The translations under genes and the position numbers were made by a program. Positions 10,520 to 22,144 of a stretch of DNA of 64,000 nucleotides are shown here, one piece after another. How positions within the stretch are numbered: position 1 is the stretch's first letter; every line of letters starts with the position of its first letter. Location: contig NW_020312968.1 in the NCBI RefSeq assembly GCF_003265705.1, forward strand, positions 7,483,122 through 7,547,121, read 5' to 3'. The notes under the pieces are model-generated. The model had not been told where the DNA came from. It worked only from the letters and a program-made list of their open reading frames with translations, and ran no database searches. Source of the DNA: Callorhinus ursinus. Its lineage: Eukaryota; Chordata; Mammalia; Carnivora; Otariidae.

Positions 10520-10615
10520 TTTCTCAAACTTACATATCCCAGGCATCTGTGTTTCAGTAGGTCGTGTGAAGTTTGGGAATCCGAATTTTTCAAAGCTCCC
10601 CAGGGGAAGCTTATC
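10520..10615. repeat. Possible MER5-type fragment
   Basis: GTGTTTCAGTAGGTCG and the CAAAGCTCCCCAGGGG text resemble the middle of MER5 hAT elements; no ends are found. The rest of 10369-10870 holds nothing I recognise. Confidence 0.35.
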
Positions 10616-10991
10616 ATCAGCCAAGATTTGGCTACTTTTTGATTTCTACAAACTCCTGCACCAAACTCGTGGATATAGGGAATTCCCTTTCCCGCCTGCT
10701 GGGTTACATGGTCATGGTTACATGACTAAGGTTTTATTAAAAGGGTGGAGTGGGGGGAGGGGAGGAAGAGCAACCCTGAAAAATGAACACTCCTATCTGT
10801 ACAGTATTCACTGAAAGAGTTCCCTTTCGGGACAACTTCCAATTCCGAATTAAACAGAGGATGACGACTGCCTGGATTTGGCAGTCCTGCCGCTGTCACT
10901 AGCTGGGGACCTCGTGGGTCTAACTGATCAAGCCCCGGCCGCGCCCTCGGCGGGAGCCAAGCCTCTTCCTCGGTGGGAGCAACTCCAGCGA

Positions 10992-11000
10992 GGGGCGGGG
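10992..11000 (+). promoter_or_regulatory. GC box (Sp/KLF-type site)
   Basis: GGGGCGGGG inside the CpG island, about 1.3 kb upstream of the exon 1 donor. Sequence match only. Confidence 0.45.
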
Positions 11001-11350
11001 TGGTGGCGGCTGGGCTACTCCAGCCCGCGTGCGGGAGTCCGTAGACCGGTCGGTAGGCATTGGGGTGGGCGGGCAGCCACTCCAAAGTGACGCGGGCAGG
11101 GGGCGTGGGGAAGCGTCGTTGTATTTATTCTGGACGGAGAGCCGGGTGCCGGGGCCGCTCTGCGTTGCCGGAGGAGCTGTCCCGAGTCAGAGAGCCGGCT
11201 GGTTCTTCGGGAAGCGCGAAGAACCCAGCGCCCGCGGTTGGCCAGGTGGGGGCGGCCGTGGTGCGCCGGCCCGACGCACAGAATATTTTCGGGAGTTATG
11301 GAAGTCCCTTTGGGGATGATGCGGCTCAGAGTCTGGCTCTGGCGGGAGCG

Positions 11351-11640
11351 ATGAGGGCGCAGTGTCCAGCTCAGCCGTGAGGTGTTGGGGCGCAGTCAGG
11401 CTCAGCCGGGAGGAGGTGGGGGTGCAGGGTACAGCTCAGCCTTGGAGTGATGGGGTCGCAGTGTCAGGCTCAGCCAGGACAGGATTGGGGGGGCTGGCTC
11501 CCCCGGGGGTAATGGGGGCTCATTGTCAGGTTCAGCCGGGGGTGATGGGGGCTCATGGTCAGGTTCAGCCGGGGGTGATGGGGGCTTATTGTCAGGCTCG
11601 GCCGCGAGGTGCGGGGGGCACCGGCTCAGGTTCACACTGG
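11351..11640 (+). repeat. GC-rich minisatellite, about 9 units of 24-38 bp
   Basis: Units start near 11351, 11385, 11419, 11450, 11488, 11512, 11545, 11578 and 11612. The commonest form reads ATGGGGGCTCATTGTCAGG, then TTCAGCCGGGGGTG. Units 11512-11544 and 11545-11577 differ by one base, so that part expanded recently; the outer units are more diverged. 11317-11350 may be a further decayed unit. It lies inside the CpG island, 0.7-1.0 kb upstream of the exon 1 donor, and is probably untranscribed or 5' promoter DNA. Confidence 0.85.
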
Positions 11641-12113
11641 CCGGGTAGGAGTTTGCAGCCGCAGCCGGGGGCGCGGTTCCCGGGCGCAGCAGCGGGAGGC
11701 GCTGAGCGCCGGGGTCCGGAGCTCCCGCGGAGCCAGGCGGCGGGAGGAGCCCAGCGCGGCCACCGCCTCCTCCGGCCGCAGGCTCCTCCTCTCCCCCCGC
11801 CTCCTCCGTCTCGTCCGCCCGCCCGCCCAATCGGCAGCCCTCGGCCCAGCACAACCGGGCCGCTTGTCTGGCCGGCGGAGGCTGAGCGCGACCTTCGCGA
11901 GCCGTGGCGCCCGCCGACCTGGGGCAAGCGGGACTCCTGGGACCCCGCTCTGCCCCGCGTTGCCGCTGCCTCCCTTCGTGGCGGGGACGCTGGGGCGCGC
12001 GCCGCCGGGGCCGAGGCTCCCTTCCTCCCGGAGGGGAAGGAGCGGAGAAAGCCGAGCGGCTGCTCCCGGAGCAAGCGAGCCGAGGCCCCTGCCCGCGAGG
12101 CTCGGGGCTGGAG

Positions 12114-12137
12114 GAGGCGGAGGCGGAGGCGGAGGGA
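12114..12137 (+). repeat. Short GGAGGC tandem
   Basis: Four copies of a GGAGGC-like hexamer in the CpG island; purine-rich and asymmetric between strands. Confidence 0.7.
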
Positions 12138-12204
12138 AGTGCGCGTCATTCCCGGGAGGAGAGCGTTTCACCTCCAGGCAGAGAGAGGCTGCGGCTGCCA
12201 GTTG

Positions 12205-12212
12205 CATAAAAG
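12205..12212 (+). promoter_or_regulatory. TATA-like element
   Basis: CATAAAAG immediately before a CGG tract. If used, transcription would begin near 12,235-12,245. It is a poor TATA match in a CpG island, so this is a candidate only. Confidence 0.25.
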
Positions 12213-12234
12213 CGGCGGCGGCGGCGGTGGCGGG
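12212..12234 (+). repeat. CGG trinucleotide tract
   Basis: Five pure CGG units from 12213, then TGG and CGG. It sits at or just upstream of the 5' UTR. Confidence 0.85.
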
Positions 12235-12235
12235 C

Positions 12236-12364
12236 GCGGGGCTCCCGGGGCTCTCTGGCAATGGAGAGAAGATCCGGACCCGGGGACGCTAGGAGCTCGG
12301 CTCCATCTCTTTGGACCGCGGTGTAGGCACCTGGAGTAACCGACGCTAAGTGGGGGAGGGGAAG
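12236..12364 (+). other. CEMIP2: CEMIP2 exon 1 (5' UTR, non-coding; start uncertain)
   Basis: The 3' end is set by the strong donor GAAG|GTAAGC at 12364/12365. The 5' end is not visible in sequence; 12236 is a placeholder based on the TATA-like element and the true start may be several hundred bases upstream. The exon lies in the CpG island and holds no frame leading into the coding sequence: joined to exon 2 it meets TGA as the first in-frame codon. The link to exon 2 over 16.9 kb is an inference from island position and donor quality and needs transcript data. Confidence 0.55.
12261..12326 (+). CDS. Candidate upstream ORF, 21 codons
   Basis: ATG at 12261 has G at -3 and G at +4, a strong initiation context. 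It runs 21 codons to TAG at 12324-12326, all within exon 1, and ends before the splice junction. By comparison the main CEMIP2 ATG has A at -3 but C at +4. If transcription starts upstream of 12,261 this uORF could reduce translation of CEMIP2. The predicted peptide has no recognisable family and its conservation is unknown. Confidence 0.4.
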   Translation: MERRSGPGDARSSAPSLWTAV

Positions 12365-14879
12365 GTAAGCAGCGGAGGGCTTCCCCCCCCCCCGCCCCGC
12401 CTCCCCAGCTGCGCGCAGGGGCCACCGCGAGGTCGCCGCCCGCGGCCCCGCGCACCGTCCCGGCTCCCGGCTCCCGGCGGCCTGGCATTTAGGCATTTCT
12501 GCTGAAATGGCAAACATCCTCCCGCCCTCCCCCCGCGCTCCGCGATTCCCGGTCTCTCCTCTCTGGATCCGGAGTAACCGGACTCCCCCGGAGTAAATCC
12601 TCTCCGTAAGAAGGGGTCTGGGGAACCGCGTCTCGGTTTCTTTCTCTCCGTCTCTCTTTTCATTACGTTTACGGAGAAGGAAACAATGGACCTTTGAAAG
12701 TCGGTGTGAACAGCCTCAAACTTTCCGGAGAGGGTTGGGGTGGGGGGGAATAAACCCCACAGGAAGCACAGTGAAAGGCTGGTGGAATGTGCATTGCAGA
12801 GTCTCGACTTCGGTGCGCGCGCGGACGCGTTTGGGGGTGACCATTGTCTCTTTACTATTCCCCTGGGTTGGTGAACCGAGCCCTCACCCCTTACCCCGCT
12901 TTGTGTTAATAAAAGTAAGGGGGGGACTTAAAAACCACTCGCAGCTTTCTTTACAGCTGGGGATAGCCTTAGCACTGGACCCCACTCCCAGCTTTACTCT
13001 GCAGAGTTGGGAGGTCTTGGCAAGGGAGGTGGTCCTGCTCTGTGAGGAGTTCAGTAGTTAATGCCAGTTGCTATATCCTTTGCAATAAAACCAAGGTCCC
13101 GATGTCCCTGGATGCTCTCTGCCGAGGATTGTCACCAGACCTCGCTGTGAAGCAGAAACCACTCACTCAAATTCTCTGCCTAAGGTTAGGAAAACAGACT
13201 TTGATATACGTCTCCTTTCATCAACAGTCGGGGCTAAGGATGGAGTGTTTAATAATTTTAAGAACTTTCATTCCGCTCGGGAGCCACTCACTGGCTTGTG
13301 GCCACTCTCCTGGTCTCAGAGTGACAGTGTGATGCGGTGTTGCATAATTGCACGTGTTGAGGGTGTGCAGATGTTGTTTTCGGGAGCGCTTCCCGGGACA
13401 GAATGAGAATTTAGAGGCAGTGGGCTGGTGGGAGATTTCACCTCAGCTGAGGGAGGCCTCCGCCCTCCGGGCAGACATAGACATACCTGTTGGCAGGGGC
13501 TCTGTTTTAAGAAATGCATTTCAAGTATTTGGCCTTAGGGTTCTTTGGTGGGCAAAAAGGAGGTATTAATCTTGAAGGAAACTTGCTATTTTCAGAATTG
13601 GTCTGGGCATCATGCTCTGGTTTGTGCGCCTTTGATTAGCTATTCAAAGGGCTCTTTGGGGCTTGCATTTTTGGGCAAAGCAGAAGAAAGCAGTAGGCAC
13701 TGGTGCTTAGTAGACACTAGGTAGTACCTTCTGGTGTTGTGTCCTTTACCTTAAAGTTACTCCCCTGACTTTCTGCATACCTGCACTCCAGGGTCAGTGT
13801 GTGGGGTGGAACTAGAAGTCTGCCCCTGGGTTTCAGTTCATTCCACCTGATGCTGTTTTATCTGATGAATGGGTGTTTAAGCTCAGAAAATTAAGGTTAG
13901 AAGGGAATTTTGAATCCTCACCTACCTGTCCGGCTTTAACAGCCTGTGAACGAAGCCGAGGCATGTGTGGACAGGGAGGTCGGATCAGTACATTCTTCTC
14001 CTGTGCTTGTTTAGGTTTTCTTGGTCACTGCGAATTGTTTGAGTCCAGGCTCCTTTGTTGATCTAACCTGTAACCTACAGATTTTCTGAAGTCTCAGATT
14101 TCACAACAGGAAACCAGAATGGGACAACACCTCCTTCGTGTTCTAATGAACCTAATTTAGCCTGTTCCCAAGCTACCTTGGGAATGGTGGGAAGACAGAC
14201 TAGAAAGTAAAGTAGCGGTGGGCCATTTCCGAAGTCGAAAGGCTACCACTAACCTACCAGCTCTGCACCTCTGGGCCCTGAATTTGAGAATGATACGACG
14301 AGCCACGCTGCAGAAAGAGAACATTGGAATGCTTATTATTAAGTACAGTTTTAGACTCCCATGGGATATTGGATGTAAGGGTGTACTTTGTAAAGTGCTA
14401 TAAAATAGGATCTTGCATCATCCACCCACCCACCAACCATGCATTCAACTAACAATTATTATTCACCTACTGTGTGTCAGGCACTTGGGAAGCACTCTGA
14501 ATGCCCACTGTGTGCTTGTCGGTAGGGAGAGGGAGTTGGATGGAGTGGTTCAAGCTTGGAAGTCACAGGGAGCCAAGATCATCTGTGTGGTGGCTTCCGT
14601 CTGTAAGGAAAGAGGAGCTGGTCTCTGCTGTTGAAAGGAATGAGTCTAGGCTGGGGGAAAAGGAAATGAACAATTAGAGAAAGCCCAGTACGTGTGTATG
14701 AGTGTTTGGAGCATCATGCATAGAATGCTTTAAGAATCCAGAAGAGGACCAGATTGGGGGGCGGGGGGGATGGTGATGAGGAAGCAATTTAGTGAAAAAT
14801 AAAGTTTTCAAAAATCAGACAAAAATAACAGGGGCTGAACGCTGGTGTCAGGGGTACCCTTTTAAAACGTAAAGATTGG

Positions 14880-15012
14880 AGTACTTGAAGTCAGAATTGA
14901 GTTTAAAACGAGGCTCTGACATTTGTTAACCATTTGCTGCCGGCCAAATGCCCTACTTCACGTTTGTTCATCTGTAAAATTAGTTTAAGAATACTTTATT
15001 GAATTCTTTGAG
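14880..15012 (+). repeat. MIR fragment
   Basis: 'CACGTTTGTTCATCTGTAAA' followed by AATTAGTTTAAGAATAC matches the MIR core end. The short piece at about 14440-14500 (CTACTGTGTGTCAGGCACTT) is another old MIR/L2-like scrap. Confidence 0.5.
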
Positions 15013-18000
15013 GATTAACTTTTATTTAATTCGCTGTGTATATAATAAAGTGCCCTTTCCAGAGTGTTCTGAATCGCAGCTTGAGTGCAGTTTTTCAGAC
15101 GGTTGTGCTGGATATTGTCATAAGGCATTCCTCAACGTGTCCAGGCATCTTCCCATCCCAGCCACAGGAAACCTTTTCATTGCCTTTGGGTTGTGAGCAC
15201 TAATTAGAAGGATGGGCTGGCTCGTACCGTACCTCAATTGAGAGGGGCTTGTCTCGGTCTGTACAGTAACTGCCACGTTCTCCCTCCACCCCCCCGCCGC
15301 CCCATCTCCCAAGTCAAGCTAGCCCTTCTGCTTTTCTCTCTCCCAACAAGATGAATAGGGAAAAGGGAAAAGGAAGGAAAAGCCATGCATCTGCATTTTT
15401 GAGACCCTGACAGTGACCCTGACTAGTTTTCTTAGTTTGTAAAGAGGTGGAATTTTCAACAATGCTATTAAAAAAAAGGCTGTTCCCCCAGTAAGAATAG
15501 TTGCTGTCTGGGTGAAAGTGAATCTGGAAGCACTATTTGTTTTAACCTACTTGCCTTATTCTCCACTTGAAATGGACCTAAGCTCATCTGACATTTTAAT
15601 AAGTTGCCTTTGACAGAAATCCATACTCACATATTTAAAACTATCATGTTCAGTGTGATTGGGGGGGGGGAGTACGAATGTAAATCACTTTTCAGGACAT
15701 GGTGAATCTTAGCATGTAGTTTGAAAGGGCTTTAAAAATAATATTAAAATGAGGAAGTTGAGACCCAGAGAGCCTAACTAATTAGGTAAGGTCATATAAT
15801 AAATTAATGGCTGAGCAGGGACAAGAACCCCTTTGTCCTTATTTCCAGTCAGCGTTTCCCCCCCCCTCTAATATACTCTTAATTTGTTCCTGTTTGGTTT
15901 TGTTAGCAGTTTAGTTATTTTAATGTTTTAATGGGGAAGTAATTTGCACTTGGGCTTAGAAACCCATTGCACCCAAGTTTAAAGCAGACACTCTACCTTT
16001 TTTGTTTGGGAGGATTTACACGTGATATGATGTACGCAGTGGGGTGATGTTACTTGTAAGAAATTTCTGGCAAATAGGGAACTAAGTGTAAAAATAATGT
16101 TAGCTTTACTTGCATTTTTCACAAATAGTACATGAATGTAAAATATTGTAGAAGTGCACATTTTTTAAAAAGCAAGTTCCTGGAAACATTATTCAGATTT
16201 GTGTTGTGAATCATAGGATAAAAGTGTATTAGAAATATGTTGGCATGGTCTTTTGTTTTCCCTGTACTTGCTTTGGGAAGCCATTAATGTTGGTTGTCAG
16301 GAACTATGTTTGGCAAATATTTTATTGCATTCCTAAGATGTGCAAGGCTCTGTGCTGGTTGCTGTGAGCAGTACCAAGATGAATGAAGCATAGGGTCTTT
16401 ATTAAAATGCCTCTTTAAAAAAAATGGCACAGACTGGGATGCTGTGTATGACTTAAAGCTCAGAATTGCTATCTCCCATCAAATCAGTCCTTTGATCGAT
16501 TAGGCAAATCTGCCTTGAAATTGTTATTATTAGTCTAACCTTGTAGCCAGATTTGTAACATGACATTTATTTTCATTACATGGTCACAAGTGATCAACCT
16601 TTGATATTTATCTTATCAGGACTCCATCTTAGTTTGGACAATAAGTAAAAAGTTGACAGCATTTGGAGACTTTATATTATGAAAAGTTTGCCTCAGAGAG
16701 CTTGTAGCAGTCTTAGCTTTAATATAGTTTTTAAAATGGTCTTAACACAGCACAGAAGTGGGATTGGAACATTGTTGCCTGAAAGGATTGCAATTTAAGA
16801 TGGTCCATGTTGAGCCACTGAGAAAAGAATTGTCCTCATTGACTCTAAGTTTGATATAAGTATCTTAAAACATAGGAGTATCCGCAACAAGCCAGATGTC
16901 TTGGTCATATCTAATTATGAAGTCTCTCCGAAGAGTGAAATTGTTACTGATTTGGGGGCTTCTGCCTAATTATTGGCTCGTGCTTGGATACTGCCCATCT
17001 CCTATTCTTATGATGGTCCTTACTGATGGTGACTCGCTTCCCTGAAGAATGAGTAATTTTTTTTGCATACAATGAGGTTGGAAAATTAATTACTAACATT
17101 TTAGGGAGTGGAAAGATTAAGTTGAGCACAAGGACAGATGCCTGATCCCTGCTTCAGAAGGAATGAGAAAAATGAGTCATTTTGGTTTTTACTACTGCCA
17201 GTGGTACCCTTAAAGTCCACTTCGTATGGGGATTTATAAAATTCTCTTTCCTTAATGCCAAAGATGTGGCTTTAATTGTGCAATGGGTACTTGATGACAG
17301 CCATTCCCCAGCCACCCTAGGACATGCTCCGATAGAAACGAAGTGCTAGTAATACTGAGAAGCTAGCAGTTTGGTAGCAAGTGGGCTGTGTATGGGGATA
17401 GAGCTGAAAAGGCCAAATGGAAGATGAATTGGCTTTTCAGCACAGTTAATGACGTCTTTTGATGAATGTTAATAGCTGCTTTCCCAAGTGCTTGTGCTGA
17501 TTTAGACACTGCCTGTCCTCTCCATATGGTCACGCTTCACAGTGTATGGTCAGCTCATGGATAACTGCCCCCCTCCGCCCCGCTGCTGAGTTACCATGTG
17601 GTCTGAGCTTGGCTTTAACCTTCAAGTACCTTCAAGTATTTCTTCTTGCTCCCTATTTGTGCTTAAGGCCCTTGAGCCCATCATGCAGCCCCTGTTTGCC
17701 TGTCTCACTGCTGCTGGCCAGAACCTGTCCCTGCTCAGCTATGCAAAGTCTAAGACCCTTTGTTGGTCTTCCCTGCTGACTGTCTGGCACTACTGAGTTT
17801 TGATGAACTTTGAGACTGGAGGAGGTGTAATATGGTCTCTTCCGTAGCCTAGGTTTCAGACGCCCCAGGAGATCAGGCACTGTTTTTGTTTTGGCCAGGG
17901 ACTCACCTGCAGCCTTCCAGAAAATACAAGAGACTTCTGTTGTTTCCTCCCATATTGGTCATCGTTGGACAGTATGTTGTCATGGTAGTGGCTGGGTTCC

Positions 18001-18119
18001 GTGGTAGACTTTAGTTTATACGTGCAAAGGAAGCTATTCGTAGTGGTCTGGTGGCATGCATTTGGGTAAGTCAGTTTGCTAGGGCTTTTAAAAATTATTC
18101 CATTTGTAGAGATCTAATA

Positions 18120-18312
18120 AACTCAGGTGACCACCTCTTCAGACCCACCAGCCCAGTGTCTTTGCCATGACATGCATTGTACTTACTTGTTTCCTTGGGT
18201 CCTCTCCTGACCCCCCCAACACTGAGCTCTGAGCTCCTGGAAGGTAGAGATTTGTTTGTACACCACTGGGTCCCCATCATCTAGCAGAGCCCTTGTCTCA
18301 TAAGAGATGTTC
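18120..18312 (+). repeat. L2 3'-end fragment
   Basis: TGAGCTCCTGGAAGGTAGAG, CACCACTGGGTCCCCATCA and a CTAGCAGAGCCC end follow the order of the L2 3' end. Confidence 0.6.
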
Positions 18313-18389
18313 AAGCCTAAATGTGTTCCCTGTCGGGCAAGCCTTTACTCCCAGAGGTGAACATTGTATTCAAAAGAGACTATGTGTTG

Positions 18390-18574
18390 GGGCGCCTGGG
18401 TGGCTCAGTTGGTTAAGCGACTGCCTTCGGCTCAGGTCATGATCCTGGAGTCCCGGGATCGAGTCCTGCATCAGGCTCCCTGCTCAGCGGGGAGTCTGCT
18501 TCTCCCTCTTCCCTCCCCCATCACATGTGCTCTCTCTCTCAAATAAATAAATAAAATCTTTAAAAAAAAATAGG
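18390..18574 (+). repeat. CAN-SINE with exact 10-bp TSD
   Basis: GGGGCGCCTGGGTGGCTCAG to AAATCTTTAAAAAAAAATAGG. CTATGTGTTG is repeated at 18380-18389 and 18575-18584. This is the first CAN-SINE downstream of the promoter, 8.0 kb after the previous one. Confidence 0.93.
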
Positions 18575-18591
18575 CTATGTGTTGTAGGTAA

Positions 18592-18720
18592 AAGAAATAG
18601 TACATTTGGATTCCAGTCCCGGCCCTGCCATTTAGAGATTTTGCTTTGATGCTGGATTGAGTGGCCCCAGATCAGTTCAATCTGGGCATCTCATTATTCA
18701 TCTGGAATATTTCTTAGTTT
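18592..18720 (+). repeat. Probable MIR fragment
   Basis: GGATTCCAGTCCCGGCCCTG and then ATCTGGGCATCTC resemble the tRNA-like head and core of MIR, degraded. Confidence 0.4.
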
Positions 18721-21112
18721 GAAAGGCATGTCCAAACATTCTCGTTACCTGTTTTCTACTGTCATTGCATTTTGAGGTCTGTATCTCAAGAGATCGTGGA
18801 CTTTTGGTCCATCTCTGCTTCTTTATCAAACAAATCTCTGTTGCCTTTTCTTTTTTCCTACTTTCAACACTTTAACCAACATAACTTTCTTGGCTCTTTC
18901 TTCTTGAGAAGTATTTTCAGGCTTTGTCCCAGGCGCTCGGCAGAGAATGCAGCCCACAGGCGGCTCTGCCCTTTGCTGTAACCTTAATTAAATCAGCCTC
19001 CCTCAGGTCAGATGTTGGCTTTGGTTCTTTCTTTCGAAGGCCAGCTGCAAGGCTGATGACACGCCTGCATCCGCCATTGTGTGCCTGACAGCCATCCGTC
19101 ACTGTCAGCAGGCTGGGGGCCTGTGTCCTCCCAGCCTGTGGGGAACAAGGGCGAAGGGGGGTGGTCTAAGGAGCATTGGGAAGGAGGGGAGAAAGAGGGC
19201 AGCTTTTCACTAGAAAGCATTAAGGAGAAAAAGGAAGCTGAGGAATAATAATCGGGAAAGGGAAATAGGAGTGAAGAGCGGAAGACTGGTAGGTAAAAGG
19301 ACCCACCCTCTCCTTTCTCCAGTTTTCCAAGTTGAAGATTGTTCTGCCTTCAATTTTGTTTGTCCTTTGGTTCTTTCCTTCTACCCAGGGGCCCACCTAC
19401 TTTGCTTTTTTTTTTTAAATTTATTTTTGACCTGGTAAGGAGTGTTAGATATTCTCTCCTTGTCAGCCTTTCTCCCCTGTTGGTCTGTATGGTCTGTTTC
19501 CTTTTTCCTTTTGCTTCTCTTTTGTTGCCCATGGTAATGTTCTTCGGCCTTTTCGCTCTGTCAGCCATCTTGGCTTTGGGGTCAAGCACTGCTTTTCATG
19601 GAGACGCTTAACAGATTTGAGAAAGACAGGATTAATGAGTATGTTTGGTGTCAGGAAAATCAGACATCTGCCTCCTGTACCCTGCATAAATGAGAGGACT
19701 ATAAGAAAGAACTAAAAATATTTCTTAAAAGGTCGCCTATATAACTTTAAGACGGGAAAGTGTTCACTTGGTTTACTTTGGGCATTAGATATTATAAATA
19801 CAGACTCTTTGTTCAGAAGGATCCATATTTAACGGGAGATTCCAACAGAATTTTCGAGGCTATATCCACTTTAGTGAAATTGTAGCTGATTTGCTCATCT
19901 GAATTCCTTCACTGCAGACCCATAAACTCAGCGTTTGTTGCTTCGTTGTTTTCAACATAATCCAACTCTTAGTATTTTTAGTTAATTTTTGTTTTCCAGG
20001 GGTTTATTATTTCCCGACTATGGTTTTCTGGCAAAGAGCTTAACAGTAGAGCTTAACAAAAAGTGAATTGCTAAGCAGGAAAAAACAAATGTCTTCTGGC
20101 TTTCAATAATACTTATTCTGACTCAAATGCTTAGTGACAAAAAATAATTTCTAGTCAATTTAGCCTTTTTAGGAGATTATAGGCTTGAAAAATTCCTTGT
20201 CATTTCTCTGTATTATATTTTAACAGAGTTAGCATGTACCGGGAGAGTGGTTTCCTTTTGAGGGAGGAGGTAATGTGAACGATGATCCATGGTGCTAGAC
20301 TTCAAGTCTGGGTGTATTGGTGTTTATACGTAATAGTAGCTCTACTGTGGGGAGTATCATTCATCATATGTGTCTAAATTGACCAAGTGGAAAAAGAAGG
20401 TAGTGGAATAAAAATGAAGATTTCTCAGCCCCGTATCCTTCGCCTGCATAGGGAGAGGTTTTTAATGGAGGGTTGGTGCTTCCCCTCTGCCTCTGCAACA
20501 TTGGCCCGGGTACAATCAGCTTAGTAATAGTGAACCAGAATGAATGTAAATAAACTAACCATGACAAATGTCTTATTTCTTGGGACCATGTCAGGCAATT
20601 GCAAGTGATAGTGACTCATCTTGGTTTGGAGAGTCGAAAGGAAAGACAAAAGGCCTACCCGTACAAGGTAATGATGGAGAATATGTCTTGTCTGAGAGCA
20701 CTGTTCTGTTTGGAGGTCTCAGGGGATTGGATTCTTTGGGTGTATGCTTGCACAAACCAAGCTGTTCTCTGAATGAAACTGAACTTAATTTTCCTCCACC
20801 ATCTGTCTGTTTTCTCCCAAAGAGCTATAAGTACAGACCTAGCATTTCTGTTGAATTCTGTTGCAGGGATTATTGTTTAAAAATATATGTTATCCTGCAT
20901 GCTCTGGGAATAGGATGTGCAATAAAATATATTCCTCTAAACTATGTATAGAAGGATGTTCTGCCAGAAACTTTTCAACCATTGTTTTTGAAAAACCTGT
21001 ATAATATGTATTTAAATACATAATCTTCATGAAAATATTGATCACACTTAAGTATTTATTTGATGTTTTGAGAAACTAAAGGGCCTAAAAGTCAGTTTTG
21101 GTAAGCTTCTTT

Positions 21113-21313
21113 CTTTTTTTTTTTAAAGATTTTATGTATTTATTTGACAGAGAGAGACACGGCGAGAGAGGGAACACAAGCAGGGGGAGTGGGAGAGGGA
21201 GAAGCAGGCTTCCCGCGGAGCAGGGAGCCCGATGCGGGGCTCGATCCCAGGACCCTGGGATCATGACCTGAGTCGAAGGCTGACGCTTAACGACTAAACC
21301 ACCCTGGCGTCCC
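21113..21313 (-). repeat. CAN-SINE
   Basis: Poly-T and AAGATTTTATGTATTTATT tail, GACAGAGAGAGACACGG tract, GGGCTCGATCCCAGGACCC body. The head is mutated (CCACCCTGGCGTCCC). TAAGCTTCTTTCTT / TAAGCTTATTTCTT flank it. Confidence 0.92.
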
Positions 21314-22144
21314 TGCTAAGCTTATTTCTTACAGAACAGCTTTATATGATTAAAGTGTTGAGCTGTTTATCAACTATAGACATAGTCTGAATCTACAACA
21401 AAACTAAAGAAACACCCTACCGCTGTCCCCCAACACCCTAAACCTGATTCCTTGATGTTATCTTTCTCCTAAAAATGGGAGATTGGAAGTTGGAACCATT
21501 AATTGGAAGTTCAAGACCATTAAGAGCTGGTTAAAATTTTAATTAGGTCATAATTACTAATAATTATAAACATCTGTCATTTGTTTTCAGGATAATTCAT
21601 GAACACCTCTTGTTCCTGGCATGTGTTACATTTTGTTGTGACCGAGAGCATACCAGTGGGTGTGTGGTAAAGACCTACCAGGATCTTAATAAAAGGAAAT
21701 TTCCTCAGCCAGACTTTGGCCAGTTGTTCCCTAAACTGGACTGTAACTTGCAGAATTGACCTTTAGACTGGATACTGTTTCAAAAATTATGGGCTTCATC
21801 AAAGAAGAGTAAACTTGAGATCATGCCAGCTTCTTGATTGTTCCTGTAAGCCTGGATTTTCCATTCAAAAATCAGTTCTCATGACAAATGTAGGTAGGAT
21901 TTCAAAGACTTGAAATGAGTCAAAAGTAGAGCATTTTCATCAGGTGTTGGATATGAGGGGGCTGATACACATGGCACTGGGCTGTGAGAACCCCTCTCCA
22001 CTGGGTTGGAGAGGCTGGGTGATTTGGGGGACTGAATATACAGCTTCGAGGGTAAGTGTCCTCAACCACCGTGTGAATAATAAGCACGTATAGTAGGTGG
22101 TTTGTCTTCTATGTTAGCATCTCAGCAGTAGAAAGAACGTGAAA

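Larger units (their letters stand above)
10880..12660 (+). promoter_or_regulatory. CEMIP2: CpG-island promoter of CEMIP2
   Basis: GC content and CpG frequency rise sharply here and fall again after about 12,660, while both flanks are AT-rich. GC boxes occur, for example GGGGCGGGG at 10992-11000 and GGGTGGGCGGGC near 11065. The island covers the inferred first exon and its donor at 12,365. No classical TATAAA was found; CATAAAAG at 12205-12212 is a weak TATA-like candidate. An island of this kind usually drives dispersed transcription starts, so the exact start is unknown. A divergent gene on the other strand cannot be ruled out, but no coding exon is visible there. Confidence 0.85.

Noticed and set aside
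1..10870. A neighbouring gene upstream of CEMIP2
   Set aside because: I looked for conserved protein segments with splice sites on both strands and found none; the stretch is repeats and unique-looking non-coding DNA.
11362..12339. 325-codon + frame in the CpG island
   Set aside because: GC-rich DNA has few stops. The frame runs through the minisatellite and promoter, contains proline/arginine/glycine-rich low-complexity text and matches no family. Large frames occur on both strands here at once (11402-11854, 11592-12149, 11609-12292, 11632-12261), as expected of composition alone.
20568..20951. 127-codon frame in intron 1
   Set aside because: No recognisable domain, no splice or promoter context and no repeat link. 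A frame of this length is expected by chance in 64 kb.
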